Assembly: GCF_036227605.1 (NCBI RefSeq)
Contig: NZ_CP109487.1
Location: 6,385,501 to 6,449,500 of the forward strand
DNA length: 64,000 nucleotides
Origin: Streptomyces sp. NBC_01439
GTDB taxonomy: Bacteria; Actinomycetota; Actinomycetes; Streptomycetales; Streptomycetaceae
Direction of reading: 5' to 3'
Under the pieces are notes generated by a model. The model made no database searches, was not told the origin of the DNA, and saw only the letters and a list, made by a program, of their open reading frames with translations. Positions 17,435-25,677 of the stretch are shown here, piece after piece; positions within the stretch are counted from its first letter, which is position 1, and each line of letters opens with the position of its first letter. The translations under genes and the position numbers were made by a program.

Positions 17435-17560
17435 TCAGGCGAGGCGGGCCAGGACGGCGGCCATGTCCTGGTAAGTGGCCTGGACCCCGCCGGTGCTGCC
17501 CAGACGCTGGCGCTCCAGCCCGATCGCGCCGAGGTGGTGGCTACATCCGTGATCACGTTG
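17435..17560 (-). pseudogene. C-terminal fragment of an unidentified gene
   Basis: Reading leftward, a frame ends IGLERQRLGSTGGVQATYQD then MAAVLARLA and a TGA at 17435-17437. It looks like the natural C terminus of a larger enzyme, but no start or N-terminal domain exists upstream; the DNA up to about 17750 has no convincing frame. It abuts the truncated IolB-like gene from the other side, so both were probably cut by the same rearrangement. The family is not recognised. Confidence 0.35.
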
Positions 17561-17749
17561 TCGCGCAAGGTCATGTCGTCGAAGCGATCCGCGGCCACGA
17601 CCGGTGGCCCCCGGCTCCTGCGGGGTGCTCGTGAGGCCCAGCCACTGGCAGGTCCTGCCCGAGACGCTGCTTGCGCTGGCGTGCGGCGCGTGGAACGAGC
17701 CGAGGACCGGACTCCCGCACGGGGCGGGTGTGCGGGGGTCGAGGCTGTC

Positions 17750-18037
17750 CTACTTCTTGACGTAGAGCTCCTGGAACGGTGTGAAGGGGAGTGCCTGGTA
17801 GCAGAAGTACGCGGTCCATTTGTCTTCCGCGATGCCCGCCTGGCCCGCTGCCCGGCAGGCCGCGGCCGTGCCGCGGAAGGACTGCTCGTGGACGTAGCCG
17901 GCGGGGGGCGTGCCGAAGCTCGACGAGGAGGCCGGCGGCTGTGGTGCGGTGGTTGCGGCGAAGGCCTGGGGAGCCGCCGCCGCCAAGGCGGTGGCGAGGA
18001 CCGCACCGTGCAGGACGCGTCGTATCGAGCGGTTCAT
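17750..18037 (-). CDS. Small secreted protein
   Basis: A 95-residue product with a signal peptide (MNRSIRRVLHGAVLATALAA, cleavage likely after AFA near residue 27). A Ser/Pro-rich linker and a short mature domain with two cysteines (TAAACRAAG ... AYFCYQALPF) follow, which could form one disulfide. I chose ATG 18037 because AAGGAA lies upstream; a longer frame to 18073 would bury the signal peptide. It is last in a same-strand series after the regulator. Function unknown. Confidence 0.75.
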   Translation of the reverse strand: MNRSIRRVLHGAVLATALAAAAPQAFAATTAPQPPASSSSFGTPPAGYVHEQSFRGTAAACRAAGQAGIAEDKWTAYFCYQALPFTPFQELYVKK

Positions 18038-18069
18038 ATCGAGTTCCTTTCGTCGGGGTGGTAGGTGGA

Positions 18070-18411
18070 TCATTCCTCGCTGCCCTGGCGGGCACCGAGT
18101 TCAGCTGTCTGCTCCGGCTCCCACTCGGCGATGTCGCGGAGGGCAGCCAAGTGGCGAGTGAGGGCCACGCGCCCCTTAGCCGTCAGGGAGAGCCAGGTAC
18201 GGGCCCGCTTGCCGACGAAGGCTTTGCGGACCTTCACGTACTCGGCCTGCTCCAAGAGCGTGATCTGCTTGGAGAGGGCCGAGTCCGAGATCTCGATGGT
18301 GTCGCGGAGCGTTCTGAAATCGGCCTCATCGACCGAGGCCAGTGCGGCTGCGATGGAGAACCGCACCGGTGCGTGGATCAAGGTGTCGAGGGATTTGCGG
18401 GGATGCGTCAC
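18070..18411 (-). CDS. Winged-helix transcriptional regulator
   Basis: A 113-residue one-domain regulator of the small MarR-like/PF13601 type. The recognition region is TLRDTIEISDSALSKQITLL and the wing is KVRKAFVGKRARTWLSLTAK. It starts at GTG 18411, overlapping the stop of the upstream membrane-protein gene as GTGA. Such proteins often sit in, and repress, ABC-transporter operons. The palindrome at 20729-20757, in front of this operon, is its most likely target (inference). Confidence 0.85.
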   Translation of the reverse strand: MTHPRKSLDTLIHAPVRFSIAAALASVDEADFRTLRDTIEISDSALSKQITLLEQAEYVKVRKAFVGKRARTWLSLTAKGRVALTRHLAALRDIAEWEPEQTAELGARQGSEE

Positions 18412-18842
18412 GGCCTGGCCCCGGGGGTGCGGGCCGCCTTGCGTTCGAGCACGCCGATCACGAAGAAGGGCATGCCGCACAGGACGGCTCCCGGTACCCA
18501 CCAGAGTGGTTCGCCGGAGAAGAACACCGTGCCGAGAGTGACGACGAGTGTGTAGACAGCCGCGCCGGCCGTCGTCGTGAGGGCGTAAAGGGTCCGGTAG
18601 TGGCGGGGCAGTACCGGCCGCGTCGCCGTGTAGATCACGAGGGCGAAGAACGGAATGAGCAGGACGACCGGAACGGCGTACTGCGTAGAGGGCTCGATCA
18701 GCAGTCCGTAGACGGCCGTCATCACCATCATCGCCAGGCCGAGGAGGAACACCACCGGGCCGGGTCGCCGGTTTCCCCCTCGCATCCGGGACGCCAGTGC
18801 GTCCGCCGACGCAAGGGCTTCCCTTGCTTCCTTCTTGTCCAT
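18408..18842 (-). CDS. Four-helix membrane protein of the transporter operon
   Basis: A 144-residue protein with four predicted membrane segments: VVFLLGLAMMVMTAVYG, VPVVLLIPFFALVIY, LTTTAGAAVYTLVVTLG and WVPGAVLCGMPFFVIG. A charged N terminus (KKEAREALASADALASRM) precedes them. Two adjacent ATGs exist (18845, 18842); the second has better spacing from AAAGG. It is coupled to the downstream regulator by GTGA. It may be an accessory or immunity component of the adjacent ABC exporter; no specific family is recognised. Confidence 0.75.
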   Translation of the reverse strand: MDKKEAREALASADALASRMRGGNRRPGPVVFLLGLAMMVMTAVYGLLIEPSTQYAVPVVLLIPFFALVIYTATRPVLPRHYRTLYALTTTAGAAVYTLVVTLGTVFFSGEPLWWVPGAVLCGMPFFVIGVLERKAARTPGARP

Positions 18843-18883
18843 CATCGCGCCTTTCGTGGGAGGATTCCGTCGCATGCCCGTGC

Positions 18884-19642
18884 CTACGCGGCCTCGCCTT
18901 GGTCCCACTTGAAGGTGCGGACGGCGAGGACGACCGCCACGGCAGTGGTGACGGTGACGACCAGGACGGACAGCCACACCGGGTGGGTCGGTTCGCCCTG
19001 TGGCATCTGCGTGAGCATGAGGTCCGCGAAGAAGGACGTGGGCAGCAGGCTCAGCGTGGTGCGAACGGCATCGGGCATGAGTTCCAGCGGGAACGCCAGA
19101 CCGCTCAGGAACAGCGCCGCCAGCTGTACGAGCGTACCGACGTTGGTGGCGGCGTCCGGCGAGGCCAGACGGCCACCGATCAGGTACCCGACGCCCCCGA
19201 ACATGGCGAGGCCGAGCAGCGTGATGCCGAAGAGCGCGGGGAGGCTGCTCGGTTCCACCTTGCCGAGGGCGACCGCTAGCACGAGCAGGACCGCCGCCTG
19301 GACGGTGACCATGAGAATCCTGGCGATCATGTGGGTGAAGACGAGGCGGGCCCGCCCCACAGGTGTGGTGCCCAGGAGCCGGAGGGTTCCCTTGGCGCGC
19401 AGGCTGGCCAGCGGTCCGGCGGTGACGGTCAGGGCCGCGCTGGTCACGGCGAGGAAGATCGCCATGGGGAAGACGAGTTGCAGGAAGTCCGGGGCACCGG
19501 AGTCCTTCGGCATGGTGAAGCCGAGGCCGAGGAAGATGGCCAGCATCCCGAAGGGGAAGAACAGCGCGAAGTAGAAGTACTTCCCGTCGCGTACGAGCTC
19601 CCGGGCGTGCATGAGCGTCAGCTCACGCGAGGACGAGGACAT
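18884..19642 (-). CDS. ABC-2 type transporter permease
   Basis: A 252-residue membrane protein with six predicted helices, such as YFALFFPFGMLAIFLGLGF and LLTSAALTVTAGPLASLR-like segments, and the RAKGTLRLLGTTPVGR loop typical of ABC-2 (DrrB-like) permeases. The ATG overlaps the stop of the ATPase gene (TGATG). With the ATPase it forms an exporter that probably secretes the RiPP product or gives self-protection (inference from position inside the cluster). Confidence 0.88.
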   Translation of the reverse strand: MSSSSRELTLMHARELVRDGKYFYFALFFPFGMLAIFLGLGFTMPKDSGAPDFLQLVFPMAIFLAVTSAALTVTAGPLASLRAKGTLRLLGTTPVGRARLVFTHMIARILMVTVQAAVLLVLAVALGKVEPSSLPALFGITLLGLAMFGGVGYLIGGRLASPDAATNVGTLVQLAALFLSGLAFPLELMPDAVRTTLSLLPTSFFADLMLTQMPQGEPTHPVWLSVLVVTVTTAVAVVLAVRTFKWDQGEAA

Positions 19643-20661
19643 CACGCCATCACACCATTCGTCTCTGCGGGCTGCGCGGCATCGTGCCCGGTGGGCGGCT
19701 GCGCGCCGTCCCCCGCTTCGTGGAAGGAGACACCTGTGAGGAGGCGGAAGACCGCTTCCAGGCCGGCCTCCTTGATCTGGATGTGGCGGGCTCCGAGCGG
19801 GCCGGCAAGCAGGCCGAACGCCGCGTCGGAGTCGCTGGTCCGCACGATGACCCGGGTGTTGCCGCCGGTGTCGTGGCTCTCGATGTGAGACACCCCGGGC
19901 GCGGTGCGCAGCCGTGCGAGGTCGGTGCCGACCGGGACGGTGAAGTGCACCTCGCGTTCGGGCGCGTGGGTGTTGATCAGGTCCTGCGGGGTTCCGTAAG
20001 CGGCGACCCGGCCTTTGTGCAGCACGGCGACCCGGTCGCAGAGCATCTCGGCCTCCTCCATGGAGTGCGTCGACAACAGTACGGTTCCGCCGGCACCGCG
20101 GTGCGCGCGGATCGCGTCCCACAGTTCCTGCCGTGCGTTGGGGTCCATGCCCGTCGACGGCTCGTCGAGCACCAGCAGACGGGGGCGGGAGATGAGTGCC
20201 GTGCCGACGAGGAGGCGCTGGCGCTGTCCGCCGGAGAGCTTCGATACCCGGACGTCGCGCGAGGCCGACAGGCCCATCCGGTCGATGATGGTGTCGGGGG
20301 TCTCGGGGTCGGGATAGAGCGAGGCCCAGACGCGCAGGAGTTCCGCCACCGTCTGCTGCTCGAACACGGCGGCGTGCTGCGGCTGGATCGCGACGTACTT
20401 GCGGATCTCGTCCCGCTGCGCCACGGGGTCGTATCCGAGCACCCGGACGGTGCCTCCGGTGGGGCGGCGCAGGCCGACGAGGGTCTCGATGGTGGTGGTC
20501 TTGCCGGCTCCGTTCGGGCCGAGCAGACCAAAGATCTCCCCCGGCCGCACCGAGAGGTCAATGCCGGCCAGGGCGATGACGTCCCCATGGGGGCCCGGGT
20601 ACCGCTTGGTGACGTTCTCCAGCAGGATCACCGGGTCGTGGGACGGGCTTCGTTCAGCCAT
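19642..20661 (-). CDS. ABC transporter ATP-binding protein
   Basis: The 339-residue ATPase has Walker A (LLGPNGAGKTTTIE), Q-loop IQPQHAAVFE, signature KLSGGQRQRLL, Walker B LLVLDEPSTGMD and H-loop LLSTHSME. A DrrA-like C-terminal extension of about 90 residues follows. It is the first gene of a four-gene run (ATPase, permease, membrane protein, regulator), and a long palindrome lies about 70-95 bases before its start. Start ATG 20661. It pairs with the ABC-2 permease for export or immunity. Confidence 0.92.
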   Translation of the reverse strand: MAERSPSHDPVILLENVTKRYPGPHGDVIALAGIDLSVRPGEIFGLLGPNGAGKTTTIETLVGLRRPTGGTVRVLGYDPVAQRDEIRKYVAIQPQHAAVFEQQTVAELLRVWASLYPDPETPDTIIDRMGLSASRDVRVSKLSGGQRQRLLVGTALISRPRLLVLDEPSTGMDPNARQELWDAIRAHRGAGGTVLLSTHSMEEAEMLCDRVAVLHKGRVAAYGTPQDLINTHAPEREVHFTVPVGTDLARLRTAPGVSHIESHDTGGNTRVIVRTSDSDAAFGLLAGPLGARHIQIKEAGLEAVFRLLTGVSFHEAGDGAQPPTGHDAAQPAETNGVMA

Positions 20662-20728
20662 TCCGCATCTACCTCTCATCGGGTTCCACCGAGGTCTTGC
20701 CGTGCGTACCGCTGTCCAGTCAGCTTGG

Positions 20729-20757
20729 CAACCACTTTCCAAATTGGCAAGTGGTTG
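20729..20757. promoter_or_regulatory. 29-bp palindromic operator before the exporter operon
   Basis: Outer arms CAACCACTT and AAGTGGTTG are perfect 9-bp inverted repeats. The centre (CCAAATTGG) is itself a palindrome, leaving a single mismatched pair in the whole 29 bases. It sits in the 124-base gap between the elimination-protein gene and the ATPase start, in a locally AT-richer stretch. The winged-helix regulator at the end of the operon is the likely binder. Confidence 0.65.
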
Positions 20758-20785
20758 GGGAAAGGTAACTGGATTTGGCTCGCGG

Positions 20786-21673
20786 CTAGTTGGCGGAAGC
20801 GAGCACGCCCAGAAGGCTCTCCTCGGCCGGAACGAAGCCCCAGCGGTTGAGGTCCATGTGCAGGTAATGAAGGAGCAACTCCTCCCGCGGTACGGGGTTC
20901 TCGTCGGCCGCCGCAGCGTCGAGGGTGCGCACGACCGTCCCGACGTGCCGCGCCGCGCTTTCCCGGAGGGGTGCGTCCAGGCGCGCCGCGGCCTCCCCCG
21001 TGCCCTGCGCGGCACGGCCGAGAAGGCTGCGCAGCACCGCCTGGTCGGGCGCGGCCATGCGCAGTTGCCGCCCCCATTGGCGGCGGTGGGCGGTCCAGAA
21101 CGCCGTCCGCGCCTGGGGGTCGGGGAGCGCCGCCTGGACGAGCGTGCTCATGTACGAGACGGCCAGCGCAGCCCGGTCGAAGAGCGGGGCGAGGCTGCCG
21201 ATCCGCTGGTCGGCGTACCACTGGCAGGAAGCCGTGAAGAGCTCCTCGGCCCTGGCCACCCCGCGCGCTCCTCCGTATTTGGCGAGTTCCGGTGCGTACA
21301 AGCAGCACCGGGCCTGTTTGACCATCGGCAGCCCCTGCGGTACGGAGCCCGGCACGAGGCGTTCCGAGGCAGTGGGTTTGTCGAGCGTGTGCAGCAGCCC
21401 GACGAGCTCGGGCAGGCGTACGTAAACGCGGTCGATCCCATCGGCGGAGCACCTGAGGCGCAGCCGTAGGTGATGACCGCTCATGTCCCAGTAGCGGGTG
21501 AAGAACCACGCGGATGCCTTCTCCTCGGATGCCCGCGCGGCCAGCCAGGGGATCAGTACCCGGGTGGCCTCGTCTATGGCGTCCGGGTGTCCCGGGTAGG
21601 CGCGGACGTACCACCAGTCCGTCTCCATGCCCGGGTCCGCGCGGTCCGTGCAGTGGTGCGGTGTCGGCATCAT
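20786..21673 (-). CDS. LanB elimination-domain protein (SpaB_C / thiopeptide-type)
   Basis: A 295-residue stand-alone SpaB C-terminal domain protein. Recognisable segments are DWWYVRAYPGHPDAIDE, SAWFFTRYWDMSGHHLRLRL (the family's W/FFxRY...H-RLR motif) and a C-terminal HYLHMDLNRWGF. In split LanB systems this protein removes glutamate from glutamylated Ser/Thr to give dehydroalanine or dehydrobutyrine. Related proteins can also be [4+2] pyridine synthases. Only one copy exists here, so elimination is the more likely role. Its ATG overlaps the stop of the LanB gene (ATGA). Confidence 0.87.
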   Translation of the reverse strand: MMPTPHHCTDRADPGMETDWWYVRAYPGHPDAIDEATRVLIPWLAARASEEKASAWFFTRYWDMSGHHLRLRLRCSADGIDRVYVRLPELVGLLHTLDKPTASERLVPGSVPQGLPMVKQARCCLYAPELAKYGGARGVARAEELFTASCQWYADQRIGSLAPLFDRAALAVSYMSTLVQAALPDPQARTAFWTAHRRQWGRQLRMAAPDQAVLRSLLGRAAQGTGEAAARLDAPLRESAARHVGTVVRTLDAAAADENPVPREELLLHYLHMDLNRWGFVPAEESLLGVLASAN

Positions 21674-24153
21674 CGGTTCTCCTCGGGCCAGGCCAGCAGG
21701 GCTACGTGCTCGGTGACCCTGGGCCGGCCGAGGGCGTCGCGCTGGGCGTGCAGGGCGCGCCCGGGAAGTGCCTCCACGAGCCGGAGGTGACTGGTCTGCG
21801 GGCTGAGCCAGTGGTGCAGGACCCCTACGGACAGTGGAGAGGCCAGGGAGACCCACATGGGTTTCCGGTCGGCAGTCATACCGGGGGCGCTGCCTGCGCC
21901 GCCGAGCTGGTGCACGAAGACCTCCTCGGGAATGCCGTGCGCGCGTCGGAAGGCGTCGAGCCGGACGGCAAGGTCGGTCGCGTCGTGCTCGCCGCCCTCC
22001 GGGCGGGGGATCGCGGAGGCCGGAACGATCCACGAGGCGCGGCGGGTGACGAGACGGTTCCCGGGGCCGTCGGTGACGCGGGGGAGTTCCACCACGCCGT
22101 CGCCGCAGAGCGGGCCCAGCTCGTGGGCCTTGGTCATCGTGTAGTCGGAGTGCGGCGATCCGTTGACCCAGGGATCGGCGAGTATGGCGAGCAGCCGGAC
22201 GTAGGACTGGAGCAGATGCTGGGGGATGAGCCCCAGGTAGGCCAGCCCGACAGGGTCGCCGTCGCGGTCGAAGAGGGACAGCGTGTCGGTGCGGGCGTCG
22301 TGGGCGAGCACGGTGTCGTCCAGGGTGATCCCGTTCGCGGCCTCGACCTCGCCCGGCAGGACCAACGGCGGCAGGAGGCCGCCGCATTCGGACTGCACGG
22401 TGTTGCAATCGGTCCATACCACCAGCTCGCGGCGGGTAAGGCCAGGCCAGCAGCTTTCGATGTGCGCGGCGAGGCGTTCGCGGAAGCCGTCGCCGAGGAG
22501 CCGGCCGAAGCGGCTGAACAGTCCACCGGTGCCCGCCCCGTACTGGTTGACGACGAGACGGTAGCGGCCCGCCTCGATGTCGGCATGGCTCGCCGCCTCC
22601 AGTTGGAAGAAGACTCCGGCGTTCGGCGGGGCGCTGGTCGGCCCGATCGGGAGCCATGCGCGGTCCGCCGGGTCACGGCGGCTGGCCATGTCGGCGAACA
22701 GCGCGCGGTCGAGCGGCGGATTGGCGTCCCGGTCGATGGTGAGGCGCATGAGGAAGCCGAGCGGGTCCCGGCAGACACCGCCGGCGCCGAACTCCGCGGT
22801 GAAGCGTTCCAGGAGGAAGTCGTAGAGGTGTGAGCGGAAGACGTACGGTCGCATCTGCTCGCCCAGTGCCGTGAGGTCGGCCCGGACCGCGGGGACGTTC
22901 AGCGGGTCGGGCAGACCCAGGTCCGTCTCCCGGTCCTCGTAGATCAGCCCGCTGGGTTTGCGCTCGCTCCGGTCGTTGTGCTCGTTCCAACCGCCGGTGA
23001 GGTCCCGCAGCTCCGCGGCGGCGTTGATCCGCCCCTCTGCGTCGTGCCGCCACATACCGTCACCCAGGTCGTGGGCCCGCGACAGGTCGCTGCGCCCGAT
23101 CGGGGACGTGGTGGTGCCCCCTTCCAGCAGCGCGGCCAGAACGGGGAACGGCGCCTCGCTCCTGTCCCAGGGAGGGATGGGCTGTAGGACACCGGTGTCG
23201 ATCAGACGAACGAACCGGGTGAAGGGCCGGGCACCACCGACGGCGGTGAGGAGTTCGGTGAACGTGGCACCGGAGCGCAGGCCGGCCAACGAGGGCAGGG
23301 CGTAGTCGGCCTCGACCGCCCGGTCGTGGCGCCACACGACGCCCTCGGTGATGATCGTCTCACTGTGGAGCAGCAGACCCTCCGGTTCGGTGGCGGTGCC
23401 GGGGCGCACGGGCGCGACGCGGTAGTGCAGCAGGCCGGCCGTCGACGGGTCGCGCGCCAGCCGGCGCAGCGCCAAGTGGGCCATGGTCGCGGAGGTACGG
23501 CTGCGTACGCGGCCCCGTCCTTGCGATCCGGCCTCGCCGACCGTGGTCAGCCCGGAGAAGGGGCTCGTCTTGACGGCGGCACGGGCGACGTACGAGTACA
23601 GCGTCTTCAGTTGCTTCGCCGACCGGGCCTTGTGGTCGCGGTGCCGGATCCAGTCGGGCGCGGCGATCGCCAGGGATGCGGCGAAGCCGCGCTCCCCTGC
23701 GCCGTCGGCGGTGTCCCCGCCGTGTTCGAGAGTGCGGTGCAGTGCTTCGACGGCCTGGTCCCGGTCCTCGGCGAGCTGGGCGGTCAGCTGCTCGAGCAGC
23801 GCGTGCCGTTCGCCGACGAGACGCTCCCAGTCGTCCAGGAGGGGGGCCGCGGCGGGCGGGAGGCGCTCGGCCAGGCGGTGCCGTACGTCCTCGTCCCAGG
23901 GCAGCGGGTCCAGGCGGTTGACCGATCGCTTGGCGGCCAGGGCCCGGCGGCGTAGCGGTACGTCGTCGTCGAGGCGGGGCACGAGCGCGAAGAGGGCCTC
24001 GGTGAGTTCGGGGGCCAGGGAGCTCAGGCGTTCCGCGGCGGCGGCGTGTTCGGCCAGCAGCTTGCGCGTGGCCGGGGCGACCAGGTCGAGGGTGTCGGAG
24101 GGCAGGCCCGCCACCCGGGTCAGCGCGACGGGGGATATGACGAAGGAGGTCAT
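21670..24153 (-). CDS. Lantibiotic dehydratase N-terminal (glutamylation) protein
   Basis: The 827-residue protein matches the LanB N-terminal domain, which transfers glutamate from glutamyl-tRNA to Ser/Thr of a precursor. Visible segments are RARPSVNR-like KRSVNRLDPLPWDED near residue 75, YVARAAVKTSPFSGLTTVG near 195 (the conserved SPxS/FxxxT region) and FRSHLYDFLLERFTAEFG near 440. Full-length LanBs of about 1,000 residues carry the elimination domain as well; here that is the next gene, as in thiopeptide and goadsporin pathways. Coupled by ATGA at both ends. Confidence 0.9.
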   Translation of the reverse strand: MTSFVISPVALTRVAGLPSDTLDLVAPATRKLLAEHAAAAERLSSLAPELTEALFALVPRLDDDVPLRRRALAAKRSVNRLDPLPWDEDVRHRLAERLPPAAAPLLDDWERLVGERHALLEQLTAQLAEDRDQAVEALHRTLEHGGDTADGAGERGFAASLAIAAPDWIRHRDHKARSAKQLKTLYSYVARAAVKTSPFSGLTTVGEAGSQGRGRVRSRTSATMAHLALRRLARDPSTAGLLHYRVAPVRPGTATEPEGLLLHSETIITEGVVWRHDRAVEADYALPSLAGLRSGATFTELLTAVGGARPFTRFVRLIDTGVLQPIPPWDRSEAPFPVLAALLEGGTTTSPIGRSDLSRAHDLGDGMWRHDAEGRINAAAELRDLTGGWNEHNDRSERKPSGLIYEDRETDLGLPDPLNVPAVRADLTALGEQMRPYVFRSHLYDFLLERFTAEFGAGGVCRDPLGFLMRLTIDRDANPPLDRALFADMASRRDPADRAWLPIGPTSAPPNAGVFFQLEAASHADIEAGRYRLVVNQYGAGTGGLFSRFGRLLGDGFRERLAAHIESCWPGLTRRELVVWTDCNTVQSECGGLLPPLVLPGEVEAANGITLDDTVLAHDARTDTLSLFDRDGDPVGLAYLGLIPQHLLQSYVRLLAILADPWVNGSPHSDYTMTKAHELGPLCGDGVVELPRVTDGPGNRLVTRRASWIVPASAIPRPEGGEHDATDLAVRLDAFRRAHGIPEEVFVHQLGGAGSAPGMTADRKPMWVSLASPLSVGVLHHWLSPQTSHLRLVEALPGRALHAQRDALGRPRVTEHVALLAWPEENR

Positions 24154-25250
24154 CGGCCCACCGCCGAAAGGGCGAGGTCCACGGTGACCGGGAGGGCGTG
24201 GAACATGGCGTAGGCGAGGAAGCAGACGTAGGCCATGGAGAACAGTCCGTACGCCATGTGGCCGCGGCGGGCCACTTTGCTGAGGTTGGCGAGGTGCGCG
24301 GGGAGTTCCTGGCGCCGGACGGTGTGTCGCAGCAGCGCGAACGCGCGCCCCCGGGCGTTGGTGAGTCCGGTCGCCGCTTCGATGGCCGTGTAACCGTCGC
24401 TGGGCATGAGCGGGTTGAGGTTGACGATCAGCATCAGGAGTTGCATCCCCAGCAGCAGCGCGGCTGTGTCCCTGAGCAGTCCGGCCGAGTTCAGAGCGAC
24501 CGCGCCCGACAGTGCGCAGAACCAGCCGTCGCTGAGGATGCCGGCCATGGCCAGGGCGACTCGGCCGCCGCGTCCCCGGAAGCGGTAGGCGTCCGTGCGA
24601 TCCACGTAGGCGACCGGCATGAAGTAGAACAGCAGCGCGACTCCCAGTCCGCGGACCGGCGTTCCGAGTATCTGGGCGACCAAGGCGTGGGCGGTCTCGT
24701 GCATCAGTACATACAGCAGCATCACGCCCGTGGCGATCAGGAACGCGGGCCCGGCCAGATCCTGCGGGGGTGGCATCGCCGTGAAGAGGGTGTGGAAGCC
24801 GAATGTGTACCCCGCGAGCGCGCCGAGTGCCGCGATCAGCACCAGCAGTGTCGCCGGCACGGCGCGCAGTACCGCGGCCACGGGTTCGAGAAGGCGGGGC
24901 AGGGAGCGGGTCAGGATGATCCGCGGCATCAGCATGGACGTGCGCACGCGGCTGCCGTCCTGCGGCTTGTCGGGCAGCTCGGAGCCCTCGAGGAGCCCGC
25001 TCCGGTCCAGGGCGGCCAGAAAGGTGTCGATCTGCCGGGAGACCGCTCCGGCGCGCTCCTGGTCGGCGCGTGAGAGGAAGACGACGAGGTCATCGCGGGT
25101 GCGGGTGCCGTCCAGATAGGTGAGCACCATTTCGCCGGCGCGGGTGATGCGGTGGTAGTTCCCGGTGACCGGATCGAAGATCAGCGGGATGTCGTCCATC
25201 CCGCGGATGACCTCCAGCTCGTCTCGGAGCTTTGGTGGCGAACTGATCAC
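24150..25250 (-). CDS. M50-family membrane metallopeptidase with PqqD-like leader-binding domain
   Basis: A 366-residue protein. Residues 1-90 resemble a PqqD-like winged helix (IFDPVTGNYHRITRAGEMVL ... LVVFLSR), the fold used as a RiPP recognition element. Several membrane helices follow from residue 130. The zinc site HETAH is at about 184-188, and the second motif NLNPLMPSDGY (Asp ligand) near 275 completes the M50 signature. It probably binds and cleaves the precursor leaders at or in the membrane (inference). It is coupled to LanB by ATGA and is the first gene after the hairpin that follows the precursor genes. Confidence 0.85.
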   Translation of the reverse strand: MISSPPKLRDELEVIRGMDDIPLIFDPVTGNYHRITRAGEMVLTYLDGTRTRDDLVVFLSRADQERAGAVSRQIDTFLAALDRSGLLEGSELPDKPQDGSRVRTSMLMPRIILTRSLPRLLEPVAAVLRAVPATLLVLIAALGALAGYTFGFHTLFTAMPPPQDLAGPAFLIATGVMLLYVLMHETAHALVAQILGTPVRGLGVALLFYFMPVAYVDRTDAYRFRGRGGRVALAMAGILSDGWFCALSGAVALNSAGLLRDTAALLLGMQLLMLIVNLNPLMPSDGYTAIEAATGLTNARGRAFALLRHTVRRQELPAHLANLSKVARRGHMAYGLFSMAYVCFLAYAMFHALPVTVDLALSAVGR

Positions 25251-25349
25251 TGTCTACCTCTCCTGTACCCCTGGACGCCCTGGGCCGACGGGCCGCGACC
25301 CGTTGACCCAGGGCCCTGCGTTGCAGGATGCTGCGAAATGAGAAAGCTG

Positions 25350-25385
25350 CCTTCCAGCGGCGCCGGTGACGACGCCGCTGGAAGG
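25350..25385 (-). terminator. Strong hairpin between precursor genes and downstream enzymes
   Basis: A perfect 13-bp stem (CCTTCCAGCGGCG / CGCCGCTGGAAGG) with a 10-base loop lies 69 bases past the last precursor stop and about 100 bases before the M50 start. There is no T tract. It probably acts as a partial terminator or 3' stabiliser, giving more precursor than enzyme mRNA. Confidence 0.75.
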
Positions 25386-25454
25386 AAGGAGCCGTGCCCG
25401 GCGGGCAGGTGCTGAAACGGTGTCAGCCAGTGCGGCACCGCCTGCCGGGTCCGG

Positions 25455-25634
25455 TCACCCGTACGTCGACGCCGTGGTGGCACTGCTGGCCGAGCTGGCG
25501 GGGCAGGAGAAGGAGCTCGCCGAGGTGGCGCTGGAGAAGGAGCCCAGGGCGTTGCCCTGCGGCAGCTCCTCCACGAAGAGCTCCTCGTCCATCGCGTAGA
25601 GGTCGATGAGCTTGTCCGTGCTGTTCTCGTTCAC
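25455..25634 (-). CDS. RiPP precursor peptide A
   Basis: A 59-residue peptide from GTG 25634. The leader has LIDLYAMDEELFVEELPQG and ends at NALG. The 28-residue core is almost all Ser, Thr and Ala, with SCP at core positions 12-14 and Tyr-Gly at the end. The single Cys can become a thiazole (or thiazoline), and about 15 Ser/Thr are candidates for azoles or dehydration. It is the last of four tandem precursors, followed by a hairpin. It shares the EELPQGNALG leader end with precursor B. Confidence 0.88.
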   Translation of the reverse strand: MNENSTDKLIDLYAMDEELFVEELPQGNALGSFSSATSASSFSCPASSASSATTASTYG

Positions 25635-25677
25635 AGGAGATGTCCCTTCTGAGACTGGCGCGACCGCGAGGGAGCGG

